Positions 54,064-64,000 of a stretch of DNA of 64,000 nucleotides are shown here, piece by piece; position 1 is the stretch's first letter, and every line of letters starts with the position of its first letter. The stretch covers positions 186,001 through 250,000 of the forward strand of contig NZ_JAJNRQ010000003.1 of assembly GCF_021083645.1 (NCBI RefSeq), read 5' to 3'. The notes under the pieces were generated by a model, which was not told the DNA's origin, did no database searches, and saw only the letters and a program-made list of their open reading frames with translations. This DNA comes from Schaalia sp. lx-260. GTDB lineage: Bacteria > Actinomycetota > Actinomycetes > Actinomycetales > Actinomycetaceae. Made by a program: the position numbers and the translations under genes.

Positions 54064-54969
54064 TCAGCGCATTGCTACCTGACGTTCAGCAGCTTCAACC
54101 ACGTTCATCAGCAAAAGCGCACGAGTCATCGGTCCCACTCCACCAGGATTTGGTGAAAGCCACGAAGCAACTTCATCTACCCCATCAGCAACATCACCAT
54201 GCAAACGCGATTTCCCTGTGGCCTCGTCATACACGCGTGAAACGCCGACATCTAAAACTACCGCACCCGGTTTCACCATATCCGGTTTAACCAGTCCTGC
54301 AAAACCCGCAGCAGCAACAACCACATCCGCCTGACGCACATGGCCCGCAAGATCACGTGTCCCCGTATGGCACAACGTCACCGTCGCATTCACTGCGCGA
54401 CGTGTCAGCAGCAGGCCAATAGAACGCCCCACCGTCACGCCACGCCCAATGACACAGACATTTTTACCGTCCAAAGTAATCCCGTGGCGTTCCATCAACT
54501 CAATGACAGCACGTGGAGTACAGGGCAACGGAGAATCAATCGGTTCATTTGCGCGCAGCACCAAACGGCCAAGATTCATCGGATGTAAGCCATCCGCGTC
54601 CTTTGCTGGATCAATACGTTCCAGCACAGCATTCGTATCAATACCCCTAGGCAAAGGTAATTGAACAATGTATCCCGTGCATGAGGGATCCTCATTCAAT
54701 TGATCTATTGCCGCCTCAATATCACCTTGCGATGCATCGGCTGGTAAATCCACGCGTATTGATTCAATACCCACTTCAGAACAGTCACGATGTTTCCCCG
54801 CAACATATGCAACCGAACCTGGATCTTCACCTACCAAAATAGTGCCAAGACCAGGAGCAACACCGCGTTCATGCAGGAGGCCTACGCGCTGACTAAGCTC
54901 ATTTTTTATTGCTGAGGCCACCTTTACTCCGTCAAGGAGACGTGCTGGACCTACCCAAGGCGCCCTCAT
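54064..54969 (-). CDS. folD: Methylenetetrahydrofolate dehydrogenase / methenyl-THF cyclohydrolase
   Basis: 301 residues. Interconverts 5,10-methylene-THF and 10-formyl-THF using NADP. The catalytic Lys is in [24 protein letters not shown] and [14 protein letters not shown] line the folate site; [14 protein letters not shown] binds the cofactor, and [15 protein letters not shown] is the C-terminal signature. ATG 54969 overlaps the glyA TGA as ATGA, so translation is coupled. It is the second gene under the ZTP riboswitch. Confidence 0.97.
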   Translation of the reverse strand: MRAPWVGPARLLDGVKVASAIKNELSQRVGLLHERGVAPGLGTILVGEDPGSVAYVAGKHRDCSEVGIESIRVDLPADASQGDIEAAIDQLNEDPSCTGYIVQLPLPRGIDTNAVLERIDPAKDADGLHPMNLGRLVLRANEPIDSPLPCTPRAVIELMERHGITLDGKNVCVIGRGVTVGRSIGLLLTRRAVNATVTLCHTGTRDLAGHVRQADVVVAAAGFAGLVKPDMVKPGAVVLDVGVSRVYDEATGKSRLHGDVADGVDEVASWLSPNPGGVGPMTRALLLMNVVEAAERQVAMR

Positions 54970-56255
54970 TGATTAAGACCCGCATACAAGGGGTGTTTAT
55001 CAGTCAAACGCCCCACACGTGCACGCAAAGCATCAACATCGACAGATACCCCTGATGCCCCTTGTACCAGCGCAGTCGCAATGATGTCAGCAACCTCTGC
55101 GAAGTCTTGCGCATCAAATCCGCGAGTCGCCAATGCGGGAGTACCAATACGCAAACCAGATGTGGTCATCGCAGGACGAGGATCGAAAGGAACCGCATTA
55201 CGATTCACTGTGATACCAACCGCATGTAAGAGGTCCTCTGCTGCTTTCCCGTCCAACTGAGAGCGAACAAGATCCACCAAAACCAAGTGCACGTCTGTAC
55301 CACCGGTTACAAGGCGTATCCCCGCCGCTTGAGCATCCGGTTCATTCAGACGCTGCGCGATGATCTGCGCACCTTCCAAAGTACGACGCTGACGATCACG
55401 GAATTCTTCGGTCTGAGCGATCTTCATTGCGATAGCTTTCGCTGCAATCGCATGCATTAATGGACCGCCTTGCTGGCCTGGGAATACGGCGGAATTTAGT
55501 TTCTTGCCCCATTGTTCCCCGCGTGAGGAAAGGATCATACCTGAACGTGGACCAGCCAGTGTCTTATGAACAGTTGTCGTGGTGATATCTGCAAAAGGCA
55601 CCGGATTTGGATGCAAACCTGCAGCAACAAGACCAGCAAAATGAGCCATATCCACCCATAAAGCAGCCCCTACCTCATCAGCAATATCACGGAATGCTTG
55701 GAAATCTAAATGACGAGGATACGCAGACCATCCAGCAATAATGACTCGCGGGCGTTCACGTACAGCTACTTCACGTACTGCTTCAGGTTCAATACGCATG
55801 GTTTCACGGTCAACTTCATAGGCAAGCGCATTGTAGTTTTTCCCTGAGAAATTAATTCTCATCCCGTGCGTCAAATGACCGCCGTGAGCTAAAGACAAAC
55901 CAAGGATTGTATCGCCAACATTTGCCATTGCCATCAGAGCAGCAGCATTTGCTTGAGCACCCGCATGAGGCTGCACATTCACGTAATCTGCACCAAAGAC
56001 TTGTTTTGCTCGTTCGATTGCGAGATTTTCTGCTACGTCAACAAATTCACATCCGCCATAGTAACGACGACCTGGGTAGCCTTCCGCATATTTATTGGTG
56101 AGGACTGAGCCTTGCGCTTCTAAAACAGCGCGTGGAACAAAGTTTTCTGAGGCAATCATTTCTAATGTCGAGCGTTGCCGTTGAAGTTCCTGGTCCAGGA
56201 CCGCACGAATTTCGGGGTCAAGTTCAGCCAAAGTAAGGTCGTTCAGACGATCCAT
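54966..56255 (-). CDS. glyA: Serine hydroxymethyltransferase
   Basis: 429 residues; TAGGAG lies six bases before ATG 56255. A PLP enzyme moving the serine hydroxymethyl group to THF, giving glycine and methylene-THF. Seen are [30 protein letters not shown], the PLP lysine in [14 protein letters not shown] and [17 protein letters not shown]. Its product is the substrate of FolD, encoded next with a 4-base overlap. A ZTP riboswitch occupies the leader, linking expression to purine-precursor ZMP/ZTP levels, that is to lack of 10-formyl-THF. Confidence 0.98.
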   Translation of the reverse strand: MDRLNDLTLAELDPEIRAVLDQELQRQRSTLEMIASENFVPRAVLEAQGSVLTNKYAEGYPGRRYYGGCEFVDVAENLAIERAKQVFGADYVNVQPHAGAQANAAALMAMANVGDTILGLSLAHGGHLTHGMRINFSGKNYNALAYEVDRETMRIEPEAVREVAVRERPRVIIAGWSAYPRHLDFQAFRDIADEVGAALWVDMAHFAGLVAAGLHPNPVPFADITTTTVHKTLAGPRSGMILSSRGEQWGKKLNSAVFPGQQGGPLMHAIAAKAIAMKIAQTEEFRDRQRRTLEGAQIIAQRLNEPDAQAAGIRLVTGGTDVHLVLVDLVRSQLDGKAAEDLLHAVGITVNRNAVPFDPRPAMTTSGLRIGTPALATRGFDAQDFAEVADIIATALVQGASGVSVDVDALRARVGRLTDKHPLYAGLNQ

Positions 56256-56294
56256 GTGATCTCCTATGCGTTGTCAGTGCTGTCTTTCACTAGC

Positions 56295-56316
56295 GGTAGT
56301 ACATGTACTTACTACC
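56295..56316 (-). promoter_or_regulatory. Leader hairpin downstream of the ZTP aptamer (expression platform)
   Basis: Perfect 7-bp stem (GGTAGTA with TACTACC, 8-base loop) between aptamer and glyA ribosome site. No T run, so not a classical intrinsic terminator. Confidence 0.55.
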
Positions 56317-56319
56317 ACG

Positions 56320-56397
56320 GAGTCAGGCCCAGGCGGGCGGCCACGACCTCCATAATCGCTCCCCGGTGGTCCCCCACCTGTGCGCCAGTCACGACTT
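56320..56397 (-). ncRNA. ZTP riboswitch (pfl motif) in the glyA-folD leader
   Basis: Read on the minus strand the leader contains the conserved pfl blocks in order: CGTGACTGGCGCA, then GGGGGACCACCGGGGAGCG, a variable stem of about 15 bases, and CCGCCTGGGC. These are the invariant parts of the ZTP aptamer, including the pseudoknot strand CCGCCTGGG (56328-56336). ZTP aptamers sense ZMP/ZTP, which builds up when 10-formyl-THF runs short, and typically switch on one-carbon genes. It sits about 65 bases before glyA ATG, in front of glyA-folD. Confidence 0.93.
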
Positions 56398-56589
56398 GTT
56401 CAGCTTAGCGCAGATAGCATTACCATGTGGTTTCTCTCCAGAAAATCCGGACACTCCTAGCAGGAAATCCACCACATTCACACAGGGAACAATGGCCCTC
56501 CGAAAGCAAATGAAACGGAGTGGGCTACGCGCATATAAGCGCACAATATGTGACTTGACCTGCTTGCGAAAGGCGAATGAATTGTCGAG

Positions 56590-57456
56590 TTAGCGTGAAA
56601 AAACTACCGTACGCGACCCATCCAGCAGCACGCGGTGTTCACTATGCCAACGCACAGCTTGAGCCAGTACACGACGTTCCACGTCCTGCCCTAAAGCCAC
56701 CATGTCGTAGGTAGAATCAGCGTGAGATACTCGGGTCACATCCTGTTCAATGATTGGCCCTTCGTCAAGATCCGGCGTTACGTAATGAGCGGTTGCACCA
56801 ATCAGTTTCACACCGCGATCATGAGCCTGCGCATATGGCCGAGCACCTTTGAAACTTGGCAGGAAAGAATGATGAATATTAATGATCCGGCCTGCCATTA
56901 CTTCGCATACGCGTTCGGAAATAATCTGCATATATCGCGCCAAAACAACAAGCTCAACCTTTTCAGCATCAACAAGGTCAAGGAGTCGTTGTTCAGCTTG
57001 CGCTTTGCTTTCCGGCGTGACGGGGACCAGAAGGAAAGGAATCCCGTAAAATTGAGCGACAGGCGCTAAATCCGGGTGATTACCCACAACTGCCACTACA
57101 TCAATCGGTAGCCCTTGAGTGCGTTGACGGTACAGTAAATCTTGCAGGCAATGTCCCTCACGCGACACCATAATGACCGTACGTAAAGGGCGTCCCAGTT
57201 CATCTACATTCCACTGGGCGCCAAAACGCTCTGCTACTTCAGTCAGTCCAGTTTCCACAGGTTCACGACCGACAGGGGAATCAACCTCCACGCGCATAAA
57301 AAACAGGCCTGAATCAGGGTCACCAAATTGCTGGGACTGGATAATATTGCATCCATTCCCGGTCATCACACCTGTCACTGCATGGACAATACCTGGCTGG
57401 TCAGGGCACGAAAGAGTGACAACCAGTTTAATACGCTGCGAAGTTGTGTCAGTCAT
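56590..57456 (-). CDS. purU: Formyltetrahydrofolate deformylase
   Basis: 288 residues from ATG 57456; ATG 57462 is two codons upstream and neither has an SD. Hydrolyses 10-formyl-THF to THF and formate. The N-terminal ACT domain (about 8-85; LSCPDQPGIVHAVTGVM) is followed by the formyltransferase-like catalytic domain with LARYMQIISERV, the Asn-His pair in IINIHHSFLPSFKGARPY and the Asp in TPDLDEGPIIEQD. The ACT domain usually senses glycine/methionine. It precedes glyA-folD in the same direction, but about 330 bases including the ZTP riboswitch lie between. Confidence 0.95.
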   Translation of the reverse strand: MTDTTSQRIKLVVTLSCPDQPGIVHAVTGVMTGNGCNIIQSQQFGDPDSGLFFMRVEVDSPVGREPVETGLTEVAERFGAQWNVDELGRPLRTVIMVSREGHCLQDLLYRQRTQGLPIDVVAVVGNHPDLAPVAQFYGIPFLLVPVTPESKAQAEQRLLDLVDAEKVELVVLARYMQIISERVCEVMAGRIINIHHSFLPSFKGARPYAQAHDRGVKLIGATAHYVTPDLDEGPIIEQDVTRVSHADSTYDMVALGQDVERRVLAQAVRWHSEHRVLLDGSRTVVFSR

Positions 57457-57588
57457 GCACATTAGGGTAACGCTTCCACTACTTTCACGTCATACAGGCC
57501 CATAAACATGAGCATCATTGCTGGGCAGGTATTTTGAGCTGGGGATTCCAGCATTGATTTCAATACCCCTCACGGGTATGTTTAAGGA

Positions 57589-58680
57589 ATGGCTTCTACA
57601 GATTCTGAAAACCTGCCACAGGATTTAACGCACCCTCAGAACCCCTGTATTCCTTCCACAGACGCAACGCATACACACGCTCCCTTATTTCCTTCACGTC
57701 GAGAACTCCATCAGCGCACGACTTCTTCTCCGCGCCCACACGCATCAGCCCACGCTCACCAGCATTCACATAACCATGAACACAATCATGTGCAGGGCGT
57801 GTCCTCCACAGTTCGTCTCAGCCTTGCCCTCGGTATCACTTTAAGTGTTTTCCTGGCTGAGATCATTGCCTCATCCCTGTCAGGTTCTTTATCTTTAGCA
57901 GCAGATGCCGCGCATATGGCTGTGGATTCCTCAGGGCTCCTTATTGCTCTTATCGCAACTTTTTTAGCTCAAAAACCTCGTTCAGACCGTCACACATGGG
58001 GGTGGGCACGATCTGAAATCCTTGCGACGGCACTGCAAGCGGGTATGCTTTTCGCTGTTTGTGTAGGTGTTGCGTGGGAAGCGATTCCGCGTTTACTATC
58101 CCCCACGCCCGTTAATGGCCTTGTAATGTCAGTCCTTGGCATTACTGGTCTGATAGCGAATATTATTGCATTGACTATTTTAACAGGGGGCCGACATGAT
58201 TCACTCAATATGAGGGGCGCTTTCCTTGAAGTCCTCAATGACACCCTCGGGTCTTTCGCTGTTATTGTGGCCGCTGTTTTGAGCATTTATGTGGGATGGT
58301 GGGCAGCTGATGCTGTAGCTTCCCTCGTTATTGCAGCTTTAATGGGTCCTCGCGCCTTATCGCTCTTGCGTCGCTGCGTCACCATTTTATTGGAGCACAC
58401 GCCGCAAGAATTAAATCTGGGTGAACTACGTCAGCATTTTCTTTCAATTGAGGGAGTACAAGCTATCCATGACATGCATGTGTCAGTGATTGCGACAGGA
58501 ATCGTAGCTTTGACCGCTCATGTCAGTGTTGATGAAAAACTCAGTGCCGCTGAGCGTGACACTATCCTCCATACTTTGCAAGAGTGTACTTTCAGTCATT
58601 TCCCACTGACGATCACGCATTCTACTATCCAAATTGAAGGCCTCACACATGCTGAGCATGAAAAACCTCTGCATGCATAG
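57589..58680 (+). CDS. Cation diffusion facilitator (CDF) family metal exporter
   Basis: 363 residues. Residues about 40-65 are His-rich (HASAHAHQHSHNHEHNHVQG), a likely metal-collecting tail. Six membrane helices follow (about 75-270), with the metal site AADAAHMAVDSSG in helix 2 and EVLNDTLGSFAV in helix 5, where the usual His-x-x-x-Asp is Asn-Asp-x-x-x. The C-terminal cytoplasmic domain (about 275-355) shows LEHTPQELNLGELRQHFLSIEGVQAIHDMHV. The class exports Zn, Co or Cd in exchange for protons. The metal is not determined. No regulator gene is adjacent. Confidence 0.92.
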   Translation: MASTDSENLPQDLTHPQNPCIPSTDATHTHAPLFPSRRELHQRTTSSPRPHASAHAHQHSHNHEHNHVQGVSSTVRLSLALGITLSVFLAEIIASSLSGSLSLAADAAHMAVDSSGLLIALIATFLAQKPRSDRHTWGWARSEILATALQAGMLFAVCVGVAWEAIPRLLSPTPVNGLVMSVLGITGLIANIIALTILTGGRHDSLNMRGAFLEVLNDTLGSFAVIVAAVLSIYVGWWAADAVASLVIAALMGPRALSLLRRCVTILLEHTPQELNLGELRQHFLSIEGVQAIHDMHVSVIATGIVALTAHVSVDEKLSAAERDTILHTLQECTFSHFPLTITHSTIQIEGLTHAEHEKPLHA

Positions 58681-58712
58681 TCTGTGCGCATAAATGAAGC
58701 TAGACATAGTGC

Positions 58713-58751
58713 GGTGGGCCATACGATGCGTACAGCATCGTATGGCCCACC
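58713..58751. terminator. Bidirectional terminator between CDF exporter gene and mdh
   Basis: Perfect 17-bp stem 58713-58729 (GGTGGGCCATACGATGC) with 58735-58751, loop GTACA. The longest perfect hairpin in the window, between convergent genes. Confidence 0.9.
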
Positions 58752-58774
58752 GAAAGTATGCAGCGACGAAAACG

Positions 58775-59833
<1,059 letters not shown>

Positions 59834-60059
59834 TCAAGCTGACAATGTTAAGCGTAGGCGTTTCTGCAGATTTTTTCCTATGCCTGCAGTCCCAAATCCA
59901 TATTTTTATGCCGTTGCTCATATTTTCACCAAAAGAAAGCGTGTGGCACACGCCTCATACATGTTGTGCATGTATCTGCATGAGCTACAGAGGATTCTTT
60001 TCACACAAGCCCTGCACTCAAGGGATACTACTTTCATTGCTCCTGCACTACATAGGAAA

Positions 60060-60124
60060 ATCCCATGAGGTTCAACGATCCACAGAGTACTCGCTCTCTG
60101 TAGCATCGCGTAACCTCATGGGAT
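60060..60124 (-). terminator. Nested hairpin / terminator downstream of pgi
   Basis: Outer 13-bp perfect stem 60060-60072 (ATCCCATGAGGTT) with 60112-60124; inner pairs CGAT/ATCG and ACAGAG/CTCTGT. On the minus strand the outer stem is followed by TTTTCC. Confidence 0.65.
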
Positions 60125-60132
60125 ACACCCTT

Positions 60133-60162
60133 GTTCTCAGCGATGGTATAAACGCTGAGAAC
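60133..60162 (-). terminator. First hairpin after pgi
   Basis: Perfect 10-bp stem 60133-60142 (GTTCTCAGCG) with 60153-60162, 10-base loop, beginning six bases past the pgi stop. No T run. Confidence 0.65.
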
Positions 60163-60168
60163 TATCAC

Positions 60169-61851
60169 TTAGGAACGATGCGCCCGGTAAAACTCAATCA
60201 GCGCGCGGGTAGACGAATCCTGAGCAGCTAACGCAGCTTCATCCCCAGCAATTGCTGGCATGATTTGCTTTGCAAGTACTTTCCCAAGTTCCACACCCCA
60301 CTGGTCAAAGCTATCCAAGCCCCACACTGCTCCCTGCACAAATGTGATGTGCTCATATAAAGCAATGAGCTGACCCAGAACTGACGGATTCAATTCAGCA
60401 GCCATAATGGAGGTCGTTGGACGGTTACCTGTAAAAACACGTGCCGACACGATGTGTTCCGCAGTGCCTTCAGCTCGCACTTCTTCACTGGTCTTACCAA
60501 AAGCCAGAGCCTTTGTTTGCGCCAAGAAATTCGACAGGAAAAGCTCATGCATATCCGCTTCACCGTCACGCAAAGGCCATGTTGGGCGTGCAAAAGCAAT
60601 GAAATCTGCTGGGACCATACGTGAGCCCTGATGGATAAGCTGATAGAACGCATGTTGACCATTTGTTCCCGGTTCACCCCAGAAAATCTCACCGGTATCG
60701 TAAGTCACAGGAGCACCGTCGCGGCGCACAGATTTCCCATTTGATTCCATGGTGAGCTGCTGCAAATATGCGGGGAAACGATGCAGATACTGCGAATATG
60801 GCAAAACAGCGTGGGTATCTGCTCCAAGGAAATTGGAGTACCACACATTCAATAAGCCCATGAGCAACGGGACATTATGTTCTGGCTCCGCCTGAGCAAA
60901 ATGACAGTCCATTACATGGAAACCGCGTAAGAACTCCGCAAAAGCCTGCGGGCCAATAGCGATAGCCAGTGAGGTGCCAACAGCAGAATCAACTGAATAG
61001 CGGCCGCCTACCCAATTCCAGAATCCAAAAGCATTCTTCGGGTCAATACCAAATTCAGCGACCTTATCTAAAGCTGTTGATACGGCAACGAAATGACGTG
61101 AAATTGCTTCTTTTTCTGCGGGCGTATCACCTGTGGCAATAATGTTACGTTCACGCAGTGCGTTAAGGAACCACTCGCGCACTACACGCGCATTCGTAAT
61201 AGTTTCCAAAGTGGTGAAAGTCTTTGAGGCCACGATAACCAGAGTGGTTTCAGGGTCAAGGTCTTTTGTTACTTCACCAGCATCAGTTGGATCAATATTC
61301 GATATGAAACGACATTCCAAACCTTCACGAACGTATGGTTTCAATGCCTCATATGCCATAACTGGCCCAAGATCAGATCCGCCGATCCCCACATTTACTA
61401 CGGTACGCACAGGCTTGCCTGTGATACCTGTCCATTGCCCTGAACGTACTCGTTCGGCAAAATCGTGCACGCGCTCTAAAACATCGTGGACATCTGCAAT
61501 AGCATTCTGTCCGTCCACTTCTAATGTGTCATTCGCTGGGCGGCGTAAAGCCGTATGTAAGACTGCACGATCTTCCGTGGTGTTAATGTGAACACCGGAG
61601 TACATGGCATCACGTAATTCGTACACCTTCGTTTGTTCAGCTAATGCCAGTAGTTCTGTCATGATTTCATGAGTAATGAGGTTCTTTGACAGATCAACGA
61701 CCAGATCACCAGCTGTACGGGTCCACTGCTGCGCACGGTCAGGTTCAGCAGCAAACCACGCACGCAAATCCGGTTCAAATGTATCGGCTGCTTTATCGAG
61801 GTTTTCCCACGCAGATGTCATTGTGGGGTCAAGTGGAACGAGGTCACTCAT
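60169..61851 (-). CDS. pgi: Glucose-6-phosphate isomerase
   Basis: 560 residues; AAAGGAAAA precedes ATG 61851. Interconverts glucose-6-phosphate and fructose-6-phosphate. Motifs are [33 protein letters not shown], the PGI signature [16 protein letters not shown], the catalytic Glu/His region [12 protein letters not shown] and [17 protein letters not shown], and near the end [13 protein letters not shown] with the catalytic Lys. The length is normal for the long bacterial form. It lies 80 bases downstream of the phosphofructokinase gene in the same direction, so the two successive glycolytic steps may be co-transcribed. Confidence 0.98.
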   Translation of the reverse strand: MSDLVPLDPTMTSAWENLDKAADTFEPDLRAWFAAEPDRAQQWTRTAGDLVVDLSKNLITHEIMTELLALAEQTKVYELRDAMYSGVHINTTEDRAVLHTALRRPANDTLEVDGQNAIADVHDVLERVHDFAERVRSGQWTGITGKPVRTVVNVGIGGSDLGPVMAYEALKPYVREGLECRFISNIDPTDAGEVTKDLDPETTLVIVASKTFTTLETITNARVVREWFLNALRERNIIATGDTPAEKEAISRHFVAVSTALDKVAEFGIDPKNAFGFWNWVGGRYSVDSAVGTSLAIAIGPQAFAEFLRGFHVMDCHFAQAEPEHNVPLLMGLLNVWYSNFLGADTHAVLPYSQYLHRFPAYLQQLTMESNGKSVRRDGAPVTYDTGEIFWGEPGTNGQHAFYQLIHQGSRMVPADFIAFARPTWPLRDGEADMHELFLSNFLAQTKALAFGKTSEEVRAEGTAEHIVSARVFTGNRPTTSIMAAELNPSVLGQLIALYEHITFVQGAVWGLDSFDQWGVELGKVLAKQIMPAIAGDEAALAAQDSSTRALIEFYRAHRS

Positions 61852-61931
61852 AGTTTTCCTTTTTCTTCTATGGTTTTCGATTACGTGGTCGGTAAATCAG
61901 GTCCACATGATTCGCATGTGTCCTGCTCGTG

Positions 61932-64000
61932 TTAGTGGGCTAAATCAGCTGCATCCACAATTGTCACTGGTTGCACATTCACATCAGGATCTTTAAAGGA
62001 TACGGTTGTTAAAACAGGTCGTAATTCCGCCCACCATTGAGTAACAGGACGACGATTCTTCATATCGAGGTCATCAGACATGCGTTCTACCGGTCGCACA
62101 TCCATACCGCCTTCTACTTGCCCGACATACACGTGACGCGCGCGACCCGAAGCTATCTGGTCAGCTATTTCCTCTATGCCGCAATCAACAAGGCGTGTGG
62201 CAAGTAGGCGGTCAAAAGCGCTGGGCGCTCCGCCTTGTTGTAAATGTCCTAGTGCCGCATGACGCACATCGTAGATGCCTTGACCTTCGGCTTCAAAAGC
62301 AGTTGCCAAGAATTCTGAATCATAGTGCGGATCATTGGCTTCATTGACTACAACTAAGAAAAGACGCCGTCCTTCTTGGAAAGATTCACGAAGTTTACGT
62401 GCGTCTTTATCAATATCTGCCAATGCCACGGGCTGTTCATTAAGGTAAGCGTATTCAGCTCCCGTGGCGATACCAGACATCAGTGTAAGGTAGCCGCAGC
62501 GCCGTCCCATCAGTCGAGCAACGAAACAGCGTTTAGAAGCGGCAGCCGATTCTTTAATACGGTCCAGTGCCCATATAGCATTATTGAGTGCGGTGTCGGC
62601 GCCAATCGACAGTTCTGACCCGGGCAAGTTATTGTCTATCGTTGCCGGTATCAAAACGATTGGTAAACAAAAAGCAGGGTAACGATCTCTTTCTGCGTTC
62701 ATCGCATGGACAGCAAGGTAGGCGTTGAGCCCGCCGATCACCATGAGCGCATCAATTTCATGTTTTTCAATTGCCCGTCCAAGTGCATAGAACTGTTCTA
62801 CTGAGGGCACGGGACGGCGAGTGCCCAGTTCTGCGCCTCCTTGGAAAGCCCAGCCTTCAACATCTCCCCATGACAATTCACGCACTTGGCCATCAGCTAA
62901 ACCAGCCCAAGAACCTTCAACGCCAAGCATGGTCCATCCGCGCGCAATACCCAGACGAACCGCAACACGGGCGGCCGTATTCATCCCTGGGGCTAGACCG
63001 CCAGCGTGCAGGATTGCAATTCGACGAGGATGATCCTGAGGTGGGGATATGAGTTGCGGAGGTGAAGAAAGAATTTCGTTAATTCGCACCATTGTTTTGA
63101 AAGAAGATCCACGGGCAGCTTGAGCGCCTGAGAAATCTCCTGCAGCAACTAAATCTTTCACTCCGCGCGTATCGGTTACTGCTTTCATCAGGGGTAGACG
63201 GGTAATTCGGTTGCGTCGCACCCCTAGAATACGTGCCTGTGTATGCGTGTCGTTATCTAAGATTTCTTGGACCGCTGCATACCCCAGCAAGGTTGACATC
63301 CAACGGTCATATGCTGAAGGTGAGCCGCCGCGCTGTACGTGCCCCAAAATCGTGATACGCGCGTCTTCGCCTGTTCGTTCTTTTAATGCGTGCGCAATAT
63401 GGGCCGTTGTCAGAGCATTTCCTTCACGGTCTGTGGCACCTTCTGCAACCAGAACAATAGATTCACGACGACCTGCTTCGCGTCCTAAACGTAGTTTGGT
63501 TGCCATGTCGTCTTCCCAGCCGGGTCCTGCTGGATTTTCAGGAGTAAAAACATAGTCAGCCCCGCCAGCGACAGCTGCCATCAAAGGTAGGTAACCGCAG
63601 TGTCGTCCCATCACCTCAACAATAAATGTGCGCTGATGCGAAGCCGCGGTAGAGGAAATCTGGTCAATGGCATCAAGAATTCGATGTAATGCGGTATCTG
63701 CGCCGATCGTCATATCGGTACCCACCATGTCGTTGTCGATAGAACCGACAAGTCCAACGACATGCAAAATAGGGTGCGCATCTGCGATCTCTTGACTGAT
63801 GTGTCCTTCCTCAACGAGTTCACTCACATGCTGTGACCATTCTTCACGGAATTCGTTGGTGCCTGAAAGGGAACCATCCCCTCCGATGACAACTAGGCGA
63901 TCAATCCCGTGTTCTAACAGGTGCAAAGCCGCAGCGTGGCGGCCCCAGTATTCACGAAATTCTGGGCAACGCGCTGTTCCGATAACAGTCCCCCCTTGGG
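61932..64000 (-). CDS. Two-domain ATP-type 6-phosphofructokinase (eukaryote-like), 5' end cut by window edge
   Basis: About 688 residues are visible; the frame runs through the right edge (upstream codons read GGTVIGTARCPEFR), and TTG 63926 is internal. The N-half is catalytic: VVIGGDGSLSGTNEF, GLVGSIDNDMVGTDMTIG with the catalytic Asp, EVMGRHCGYLPLMAAVAGGAD and LGHVQRGGSPSAYDRWM. Gly at the positions equivalent to E. coli 104 and 124 points to ATP rather than pyrophosphate as donor. The C-half repeats the fold but reads MVIGGLNAYL and IPATIDNNLPGSELSIGADTAL, so key acidic residues are lost and it is probably regulatory, as in animal and fungal enzymes. It is directly upstream of pgi. Confidence 0.93.
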   Translation of the reverse strand, partial: QGGTVIGTARCPEFREYWGRHAAALHLLEHGIDRLVVIGGDGSLSGTNEFREEWSQHVSELVEEGHISQEIADAHPILHVVGLVGSIDNDMVGTDMTIGADTALHRILDAIDQISSTAASHQRTFIVEVMGRHCGYLPLMAAVAGGADYVFTPENPAGPGWEDDMATKLRLGREAGRRESIVLVAEGATDREGNALTTAHIAHALKERTGEDARITILGHVQRGGSPSAYDRWMSTLLGYAAVQEILDNDTHTQARILGVRRNRITRLPLMKAVTDTRGVKDLVAAGDFSGAQAARGSSFKTMVRINEILSSPPQLISPPQDHPRRIAILHAGGLAPGMNTAARVAVRLGIARGWTMLGVEGSWAGLADGQVRELSWGDVEGWAFQGGAELGTRRPVPSVEQFYALGRAIEKHEIDALMVIGGLNAYLAVHAMNAERDRYPAFCLPIVLIPATIDNNLPGSELSIGADTALNNAIWALDRIKESAAASKRCFVARLMGRRCGYLTLMSGIATGAEYAYLNEQPVALADIDKDARKLRESFQEGRRLFLVVVNEANDPHYDSEFLATAFEAEGQGIYDVRHAALGHLQQGGAPSAFDRLLATRLVDCGIEEIADQIASGRARHVYVGQVEGGMDVRPVERMSDDLDMKNRRPVTQWWAELRPVLTTVSFKDPDVNVQPVTIVDAADLAH

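Noticed and set aside
62771-63555. Plus-strand frames opposite the phosphofructokinase
   Set aside because: Shadows of the strongly conserved minus-strand gene.

Overview
The window reads as chromosome of an actinobacterium of intermediate G+C content, most like Actinomycetaceae (Actinomyces/Gleimia/Arcanobacterium-like). Reasons: the Mycobacterium-type DapD and FdxA-DapC pair; the UPF0182 / PPA1309-like / PDZ-S16 protease / DUF2342 block that resembles Rv3193c-Rv3195; LytR-CpsA-Psr (LCP) cell-wall ligases; a C-terminal LANTG sorting signal of the LAxTG type; and a eukaryote-like duplicated phosphofructokinase. It is core genome almost throughout. I found no tRNA, rRNA, CRISPR array, prophage or insertion sequence. 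Genus is inference only.

Layout. 1-9839: cell-surface glycan genes: end of rfbA, a three-domain protein (winged helix + nucleotidyltransferase + choline-kinase-like), an acyltransferase-3 membrane protein, a fused RmlC-RmlD, a GT2 glycosyltransferase with a DUF2304 partner, and two LCP ligases. 9963-12914: galE, purE, purK. 13055-16437: a two-component system and a soluble class III adenylate cyclase. 16657-21654: maf, dapD, gltA, dapC, fdxA. 21697-28140: a small SH3-like protein, typA, a PlsC-like acyltransferase and a UPF0182 membrane protein. 28303-31797: PPA1309-like protein, PDZ/S16 protease, DUF2342 metalloprotease. 31982-38258: an APC permease, a two-subunit beta-galactosidase and a divergent LacI regulator with a perfect 18-bp operator.

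38378-46190: eno, a SurA-N-like lipoprotein, mfd, pth, galK. 46598-48282: a 2H phosphoesterase and exonuclease III. 48909-53828: a very large cell-wall-anchored M26-type zinc metalloprotease with tandem SHIRT-like repeats. 54064-57456: folD, glyA and purU, with a ZTP (pfl) riboswitch in front of glyA-folD. 57589-64000: a CDF metal exporter, mdh, pgi and most of a two-domain phosphofructokinase that runs off the right edge.

Functionally, beta-galactosidase, GalK and GalE feed lactose-derived galactose towards glycolysis (Pgi, Pfk, Eno are present) and supply UDP-galactose to surface glycans. PurE/PurK, PurU, GlyA and FolD form a purine/one-carbon theme, consistent with ZTP sensing. DapD and DapC supply diaminopimelate and lysine. 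The most notable items are the reversed-architecture M26 protease with alternating repeats, the wHTH-nucleotidyltransferase-kinase fusion, the ZTP riboswitch with a possible alternative pairing in its leader, and the eukaryote-type PFK.
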